Shown here: one piece after another, positions 58,848 to 64,000 of the stretch | Layout: every line of letters starts with the position of its first letter | Position numbering within the stretch: position 1 is the stretch's first letter | Position numbers and translations under genes: made by a program | The notes under the pieces: generated by a model | Told to the model about the DNA's origin: nothing | Databases searched by the model: none | Seen by the model: only the letters and a program-made list of their open reading frames with translations | DNA from: Vibrio mimicus CAIM 602 | GTDB taxonomy: Bacteria; Pseudomonadota; Gammaproteobacteria; Enterobacterales; Vibrionaceae | Assembly: GCF_000338875.1 (NCBI RefSeq) | Contig: NZ_AOMO01000024.1 | Location: 62,001 to 126,000 of the forward strand | Direction of reading: 5' to 3' | Length of the DNA: 64,000 nucleotides

Positions 58848-59624
58848 TTAATCGCCGTACACGTCATATTTGAAGTATTTCGCTTCAATTTGCTGATAAA
58901 TGCCCTTTTCACGCAGTGAAGTGATCGCAGCGTTGAGCTTTTCGGTCAAATCTTTATCTTGCTTACGAACGGCAATACCAAAACCTTCACCGAACCATTT
59001 AGGATCAGTCAGTGAAGGGCCAACAAATTCATAAGCATCACCACCCGCCTTGTTCAGTACGCCTTCTTCGAGTGCCGAAGCGTCACCCAACACGGCAGCA
59101 ATACGACCGTTCGCCAAATCTAGATATGCTTCATCGAACGAGCCATAACGAACGATATCTACAGAATCGCCATAGTTATCGGAGATGTATTTGTCATGTG
59201 TCGTCGCACGTTGCACACCGATTTTCACACCTTTTAAACCTTCTTTAGTAAAAGCAAGGTTCGCACCTTTTTTGGCAATGTACTTGTTTGGAATAAGGGC
59301 ATATTTCCCCGTGAAATCGACCTTTTTCTTACGCTCTTCAGTAATCGACATTGCAGCAATAATCGCATCGTACTTCCGAGCTAAAAGTGAAGGGATAATG
59401 CCATCCCAATCTTGCGGCACAATTTTGCACTCGACTTTCATCTCAGTACACAGCGCATTAGCCATGTCCACATCAAATCCTTTGAGTGAACCATCTGCTT
59501 CCGTCCAACTGAATGGAGGGTAAGCGCCTTCAATACCAAAACGCACCGTTTTCCATTCTTTAGCTTGCGTTACACCACTGATTGTTGTCGCGATTAAGGC
59601 TGTAGCAACTAACCACTTCTTCAT
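58848..59624 (-). CDS. Basic amino acid-binding periplasmic protein
   Basis: 258 residues from the ATG at 59624, which has AGGAG seven bases upstream; the ATG at 59630 touches that site and is less likely. A signal peptide (MKKWLVATALIATTISG, cut near TQAK) and a two-lobed binding fold follow: GIEGAYPPFSW, GFDVDMANALC, MSITEERKKKVDFTG, RATTHDKY, typical of arginine/lysine/histidine-binding proteins. It brings substrate to the permeases encoded downstream. Confidence 0.95.
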   Translation of the reverse strand: MKKWLVATALIATTISGVTQAKEWKTVRFGIEGAYPPFSWTEADGSLKGFDVDMANALCTEMKVECKIVPQDWDGIIPSLLARKYDAIIAAMSITEERKKKVDFTGKYALIPNKYIAKKGANLAFTKEGLKGVKIGVQRATTHDKYISDNYGDSVDIVRYGSFDEAYLDLANGRIAAVLGDASALEEGVLNKAGGDAYEFVGPSLTDPKWFGEGFGIAVRKQDKDLTEKLNAAITSLREKGIYQQIEAKYFKYDVYGD

Positions 59625-59782
59625 ATCCATACTCCTGTGATTGTTTGTCTTTATGTTGTGTTTACTATTGAGTTTATTGTTGTGTTCAGTCATCGATTTC
59701 GATTAACAAGCAAGACTTTGTTCTGCGCTAAACAGAGCCAAACCCGTGCTGAAACATTCATCGCCCGATGTTGTTTTAATGC

Positions 59783-60553
59783 TTAATAAATAGACGAAAC
59801 AAACTGTTTTAACCGTTCTGAATCGGGATTTTTAAACAATTTTTCCGGCTTACCCTGCTCTTCCACTTTTCCTTGGTGCAAGAACATCACATGATTTGAG
59901 ACATCACGAGCAAAAGCCATTTCGTGAGTGACCACCAGCATAGTGCGGCCCTCTTCAGCCAGATCTCGCATAACGCCTAATACTTCCCCAACTAACTCAG
60001 GATCGAGTGCAGAAGTCGGTTCATCAAACAACATGACTTCAGGCTCAACGGCAAGAGCCCTTGCAATAGCGGCACGTTGTTGCTGGCCACCGGAAAGATG
60101 GCCTGGGTAATAATCTTTGCGCTCGTAGAGCCCCACTTTCTGCAATAAACGTTCGGCCTGTTCAATGGCTCGAGCTTTAGGCACTCCCAACACATGAACA
60201 GGCGCTTCAATGACGTTTTCTAGCACGGTCATATGTGACCACAGGTTAAAGCTCTGAAACACCATAGCTAAGCGCGAACGAATACGTTGAACTTGTTTCT
60301 CTTTGGCGGGTTGTACTATGCCTTGACGTGAGGTTTTCATTTGGATCAGTTCACCTTTGACCCAAATCTCACCAGAAGTTGGCGTTTCTAATAAATTGAT
60401 ACAACGAAGAAAGGTACTTTTGCCAGAACCTGACGAGCCAATAATGGAGATGACATCGCCTTTACGTGCCTGAAGGGAGATCCCTTTCAGCACTTCATTC
60501 TGCCCAAAAGTTTTGTGTAGGTTTTTAATTTCAAGCGCGGGTACATCCGTCAT
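59783..60553 (-). CDS. Basic amino acid ABC transporter ATP-binding protein
   Basis: 256 residues: Walker [15 protein letters not shown]-loop [18 protein letters not shown], signature [15 protein letters not shown], Walker [29 protein letters not shown] is the form seen in HisP. First gene of the four-gene operon; a gap of 158 bases precedes the binding-protein gene, which may have its own promoter. Confidence 0.95.
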   Translation of the reverse strand: MTDVPALEIKNLHKTFGQNEVLKGISLQARKGDVISIIGSSGSGKSTFLRCINLLETPTSGEIWVKGELIQMKTSRQGIVQPAKEKQVQRIRSRLAMVFQSFNLWSHMTVLENVIEAPVHVLGVPKARAIEQAERLLQKVGLYERKDYYPGHLSGGQQQRAAIARALAVEPEVMLFDEPTSALDPELVGEVLGVMRDLAEEGRTMLVVTHEMAFARDVSNHVMFLHQGKVEEQGKPEKLFKNPDSERLKQFVSSIY

Positions 60554-60898
60554 GCGCTAACGCTCCCTGTTTAAATCGATGAACTTCACTGTTCATTTTT
60601 GGAACAAGCTAACACTCAACCCAAGCCAGCGCAACAAATTATTAACCCACAAAATATGACTGAAAAGTTATTTAATTTGCAGATTAATGCACCAATGAGT
60701 GAATAAATCTTAAAAAACGAAATAAGCAGTCATTTTTGCAATAATTATTTATTAATAATTTTTTAACAAAATCACATATCAGCTACAGCCTTGCTTTTAT
60801 TGACTGATATTTCCTTAGTTTTTATGCGCCATTTTCCGCACTAAAAAACGTAATAAAACTCGCAATATGAAAAAATATTTCAAATTAAATCTGACCTA

Positions 60899-60914
60899 TG
60901 TGTCTGATATCACT
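60899..60914. promoter_or_regulatory. Candidate CRP site upstream of DUF3360
   Basis: TGTGTCTGATATCACT keeps 8 of the 10 conserved positions of TGTGA-N6-TCACA. 230 bases before the DUF3360 start. Confidence 0.5.
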
Positions 60915-60950
60915 AGGCATGTGTAGTTTTCTTTCATATCTATTCTTAAA

Positions 60951-60964
60951 GTGATCAAGATCAA
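60951..60964. promoter_or_regulatory. FNR-like box upstream of DUF3360
   Basis: GTGATCAAGATCAA has one mismatch to TTGAT-N4-ATCAA. It lies 180 bases before the start codon, next to the CRP-like site; together with pflB downstream this suggests expression without oxygen. Confidence 0.6.
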
Positions 60965-61143
60965 TCGTCCTTATTGATAAGCACGTTAAACTCGCCGCAA
61001 ATATAAGGTCATCATAATGATCAGTATTTGTGTTAGAGGTGGCACATTTGACTCGTGTCAGAAACACTTCAACACTTTATTCATTCATGCAATGAAACAG
61101 TATTCACAACTGAATTACTTACTTTTACAAATATGAGGAATCT

Positions 61144-62685
61144 ATGTCAGACGTTATGAACAAAGAGCGCTCAGACATTGAGACGAAAAGCTACCAGGAG
61201 CTTCACCGTCCTGCGTCTGAGTTTGCGACTCGCTCAGAATATCTGGATCATGAACTGCAAATCATGAAGCCACGACGCTTTGGTCTCAACTTACCTGGGC
61301 GAGATTTCCGCTTTGAGCTAGAGGATTTAGTTCCTGCTCTGGCTGGTACTATCGGCATTATCTCAATGTACTCCGCGGTAATGATGTCTTGGGCTGACGG
61401 CCTGACTCAAGCGTGGGATCACATTAACTTGGGTAAAGAATTTGCTATCGAAGTTGCTCGTGTAGAAATGCTTTTCCCTGCTCTTTTCTTCTGTGTGATT
61501 GCTTCTGGTTTCCTCAACCCTAGAGCTAACCTTGCGGGTAACCACGGTCCGATGATTCCTTTGATCGGCTCTATTGCTCTGGCCGGCGCTCACCCTCTTG
61601 CTCTTGCTATTCTTCTTGGCGTTTTCGGTCTTCTGCTCAGCTACTTCAAAGGGGGTTCCAAACTGGTTAACCTCACCTCTGAAGGTACGGCCGGTGGTTT
61701 GCTTATCTTCCTCGGTTTTACCGGAACCATGAGCCAAATCACCTCGATACAAGAGTGGGCGGTAGGCCTTCAATCCGCGGATATTGCGGCAGGCAGCATG
61801 GGTTACATTGGTTTAGTGGTACTGGGTGTAAACATTGTGATTTACGCGCTACTGGCCAAATTTAACCTGCGTTGGCTGGCCATTCCTGTGTGTGCCTTTA
61901 CAGGTCTAGTTATTGCGCTCGCATTGGGTGCAGGTTTCGACTTGAAATTTGAAACTCAAATGGGCTTACCTAACCTGAACCCAGTTTACTGGTGGGGCAG
62001 CACTGAACAGGGTTGGATGTTGGGTATGCCAACACTACAACACTTCATCGCTTCACTACCATTTGCCATTCTTGCGGTTGCGATGTGGTCACCAGACTTC
62101 CTTGGTCACCGTATCTTCCAAGAACTGAACTATCCAAAACGTACTGAAAAAGTACTGATGGATGTGGATGACACAATGACTATGTGTTCTATTCGCCAAA
62201 TGGTAGGTACTGCACTGGGTGGTGGTAACATCACATCATCTTGGGGTACGTACATGATCCCAGCAGCGATTGCGAAACGTCCAATTCCTGGCGGAGCTAT
62301 CATCCTAGGCTGTTTGGTAATGCTCATTGCTATCCTTGGCTTCCCAATGGATGCTGCGGTATGGCCACCAGTAATGCGTTGTGCTCTGCTCGTAGGTGTG
62401 TTCCTACCTCTGCTTGAAGCAGGTATGCAAATGGTGAAAAACACCAAAGATTCACAAGCTGCGGGTATCTGTATTTTTGGTTCAGCTGTAGTAAACCCTG
62501 TACTGGCTTGGGCTCTGACCATGCTACTGGACAACAACGGTCTTATCGGTGACAAAGAGCGCGCAGCAAAATTGTCATTCATGGATAAAGTTGTGATCCC
62601 TGGCGGTGTGCTAATCATCTGTTTGATTGCTATGCTTGCTGTTGGCATGCTGGAAAGCCAATACGGCTTACAAGCTTGGTTGTAA
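61144..62685 (+). CDS. DUF3360 membrane protein (putative permease)
   Basis: 513 residues: a polar N-terminus of about 65 residues, then about twelve hydrophobic segments. It resembles the xanthine/sulfate permease superfamily in layout (NPRANLAGNHGPMIPLIG, NLTSEGTAGGLLIFLGF) and carries a cytoplasmic stretch RTEKVLMDVDDTMTMCSIRQ. The family has no known substrate. It stands directly before pflB, where enterobacteria have the formate channel focA, although it is not related to FocA. FNR-like and CRP-like sites lie upstream. A role in moving a fermentation product or precursor is inference. Confidence 0.88.
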   Translation: MSDVMNKERSDIETKSYQELHRPASEFATRSEYLDHELQIMKPRRFGLNLPGRDFRFELEDLVPALAGTIGIISMYSAVMMSWADGLTQAWDHINLGKEFAIEVARVEMLFPALFFCVIASGFLNPRANLAGNHGPMIPLIGSIALAGAHPLALAILLGVFGLLLSYFKGGSKLVNLTSEGTAGGLLIFLGFTGTMSQITSIQEWAVGLQSADIAAGSMGYIGLVVLGVNIVIYALLAKFNLRWLAIPVCAFTGLVIALALGAGFDLKFETQMGLPNLNPVYWWGSTEQGWMLGMPTLQHFIASLPFAILAVAMWSPDFLGHRIFQELNYPKRTEKVLMDVDDTMTMCSIRQMVGTALGGGNITSSWGTYMIPAAIAKRPIPGGAIILGCLVMLIAILGFPMDAAVWPPVMRCALLVGVFLPLLEAGMQMVKNTKDSQAAGICIFGSAVVNPVLAWALTMLLDNNGLIGDKERAAKLSFMDKVVIPGGVLIICLIAMLAVGMLESQYGLQAWL

Positions 62686-62700
62686 TAACCACTCTTTTTT

Positions 62701-62745
62701 GGGTAGCGCTGACCGCGCTACCCAAACTTTATTTTAAATTTTTAA
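62701..62745. terminator. Terminator between DUF3360 and pflB
   Basis: Perfect 9-bp stem GGGTAGCGC/GCGCTACCC with a five-base loop; six T precede it and A/T-rich sequence with T-runs follows. pflB therefore probably has its own promoter. Confidence 0.75.
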
Positions 62746-62824
62746 CTTTTATTGATTTAGTTTAAGGTTTACGAAAAATTTTTAGCGTAGAGTGGCTACA
62801 TAAAAGGAACTAATAGCGATATCC

Positions 62825-62926
62825 ATATTCAAACAGTATCTGATTGCATTTGAATATCGTTATTGAAGAGTGTACTGCTCCCTAACGGGATAGCTGGCTC
62901 AACGGCGAAGACAGTACGTGTTTTTT
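62825..62926 (+). promoter_or_regulatory. Structured leader region upstream of pflB
   Basis: Two inverted repeats precede pflB: ATATTCAAA/TTTGAATAT (62825-62833 with 62849-62857) and GTACTG/CAGTAC (62872-62877 with 62912-62917) enclosing CCC-TAAC-GGG. Six T follow the second (62921-62926), so it resembles an attenuator or a small-RNA terminator. It ends 23 bases before the start codon. Confidence 0.5.
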
Positions 62927-62949
62927 CTACTCATAAAGGTAGGTATGTC

Positions 62950-64000
62950 ATGGCAGAGCAATTTGCTAAAGCTTGGGAAGGTTTTGCAGCAGGTGACTGG
63001 CAAAACGAAGTAAACGTTCGTGATTTCATTCAAAAGAACTACACTCCGTACGAAGGCGACGAATCTTTCCTAGTTTCTGAAGGTACTGAAGCGACTAACA
63101 AGCTTTGGGCTAAGGTAATGGAAGGTATCAAAGTTGAAAACTCAACTCACGCTCCAGTTGATTTCGATACTGACCTAATCTCTACCATCACTGCTCACGA
63201 TGCAGGCTACATTGAAAAAGATCTAGAGACTATCGTTGGTCTACAAACTGACGCACCTCTAAAACGCGCTATCATCCCTAACGGTGGTATCCGCATGGTT
63301 GAGGGTTCTTGTAAAGTTTACGGTCGTGAACTCGATCCTCAAATCTCTAAAATTTACACGGAATACCGCAAAACACACAACGCTGGCGTATTCGATATCT
63401 ACACTCCAGATATCCTAGCTTGTCGTAAGTCTGGTGTTCTAACTGGTCTTCCAGATGCTTACGGCCGTGGTCGTATCATCGGTGACTACCGTCGTGTTGC
63501 ACTTTACGGTATCGACTTCCTAATGAAGGACAAACTGGCTCAATTCAAGTCTCTACAAGAGCGTTTTGAGAACGGTGAAGATCTTCAAATGACGATGCAA
63601 CTTCGTGAAGAAATTGCAGAGCAACACCGCGCTCTAGGTCAAATGAAAGTGATGGCAGCGAAATACGGTTACGATATTTCTCGCCCAGCTGAAACTGCAC
63701 AAGAAGCGATCCAGTGGACTTACTTCGGCTACCTAGCGGCTGTTAAGTCTCAAAACGGTGCTGCAATGTCTCTAGGCCGTACTTCTACGTTCCTAGACGT
63801 ATACATCGAGCGTGATATCGCTGCTGGTAAGATCACTGAAGTTGAAGCTCAGGAAATGATCGACCACTTCGTAATGAAACTACGTATGGTTCGTTTCCTA
63901 CGTACTCCTGAGTACGATGATCTATTCTCTGGCGACCCAATCTGGGCAACAGAATCTATGGGTGGTATGGGTCTTGACGGTCGTACGCTAGTAACGCGTT
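62950..64000 (+). CDS. pflB: Formate acetyltransferase (pyruvate formate-lyase), 3' partial
   Basis: The open frame from ATG 62950 ([18 protein letters not shown]) runs to the window edge, 350 residues of a protein that is normally about 760. It converts pyruvate and CoA to acetyl-CoA and formate in fermentation. Family blocks seen: [73 protein letters not shown]. The active-site cysteines and the radical glycine lie beyond the window. AGGTAGG is the ribosome site; an ATG five bases earlier is out of frame. Codon use is of the highly expressed type. Confidence 0.97.
   Translation, partial: MAEQFAKAWEGFAAGDWQNEVNVRDFIQKNYTPYEGDESFLVSEGTEATNKLWAKVMEGIKVENSTHAPVDFDTDLISTITAHDAGYIEKDLETIVGLQTDAPLKRAIIPNGGIRMVEGSCKVYGRELDPQISKIYTEYRKTHNAGVFDIYTPDILACRKSGVLTGLPDAYGRGRIIGDYRRVALYGIDFLMKDKLAQFKSLQERFENGEDLQMTMQLREEIAEQHRALGQMKVMAAKYGYDISRPAETAQEAIQWTYFGYLAAVKSQNGAAMSLGRTSTFLDVYIERDIAAGKITEVEAQEMIDHFVMKLRMVRFLRTPEYDDLFSGDPIWATESMGGMGLDGRTLVTR

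Larger units (their letters stand above)
60554..61143. other. Divergent control region between the ABC operon and DUF3360
   Basis: 590 A/T-rich bases without a gene. An ArgR-like half site (GCAATAATTATTTA, 60738-60751, three mismatches to TGAAT-N4-ATTCA) may serve the ABC operon. CRP-like and FNR-like sites nearer to DUF3360 are listed separately. Confidence 0.5.

Noticed and set aside
62872-62926. ZTP (pfl-type) riboswitch ahead of pflB
   Set aside because: The conserved core of that motif is not visible; only a generic hairpin is.
1-64000. CRISPR arrays, insertion sequences, prophage, integron sites
   Set aside because: No regularly spaced repeats, transposase, integrase or phage proteins were found.

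Overview
The window comes from the main chromosome of a Vibrio species. Evidence: tol-pal, cydABX-ybgE, ruvCAB, the priC-rsmS pair and a DUF3360-pflB pair all appear in the arrangement I recall for the Vibrio cholerae core genome, and the FNR, ArcA and CRP sites are gammaproteobacterial in type. Species was not resolved. I see no phage genes, insertion sequences or CRISPR arrays. The pflB gene runs off the right edge and a sulfatase runs off the left edge.

Left third (1-27.5 kb): a sugar-foraging region. A frameshifted sulfatase and a tRNA-Ser(GGA) are followed by a two-gene fructose/mannose-type PTS (EIIA, then EIICB). Next come five consecutive lipoproteins of glycoside hydrolase family 92 (exo-acting, calcium-dependent alpha-mannosidases; 805-909 residues each; 4367-17410). 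After them lie a divergent EamA exporter/MocR regulator pair, a second PTS (EIIA-C-B, frameshifted in EIIB), a lone EIIB, an unusual HPr-like/EIIA fusion, an AraC-type regulator, a third complete PTS (EIIA-B-C) and mannose-6-phosphate isomerase. The simplest reading is that GH92 enzymes anchored in the outer membrane trim mannose from mannans or N-glycans, the PTS permeases import it as mannose-6-phosphate, and ManA turns that into fructose-6-phosphate. Three copies of the heptamer GTCCAGT and a strong CRP site between the AraC gene and the third PTS suggest local control plus catabolite control.

Middle (27.5-50 kb): mostly conserved housekeeping genes. These are alaE, a hybrid sensor kinase, a UPF0149 protein, nadA, ybgC-tolQRAB-pal-cpoB, cydABX-ybgE with FNR and ArcA sites upstream, ruvCAB, cysS, ppiB, lpxH, a frameshifted EAL-HDOD protein, ychJ and an OmpT-type porin.

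Right (50-64 kb): dinG, a TauE/SafE permease, priC, rsmS, a chemoreceptor, xthA, a basic amino acid ABC transporter (four genes), a DUF3360 membrane protein with CRP and FNR sites upstream, and the start of pflB with a structured leader.

Three genes carry single-base frameshifts. Two of them lie in runs of nine A where eight would restore the frame, which suggests either sequencing error at homopolymers or slippage.
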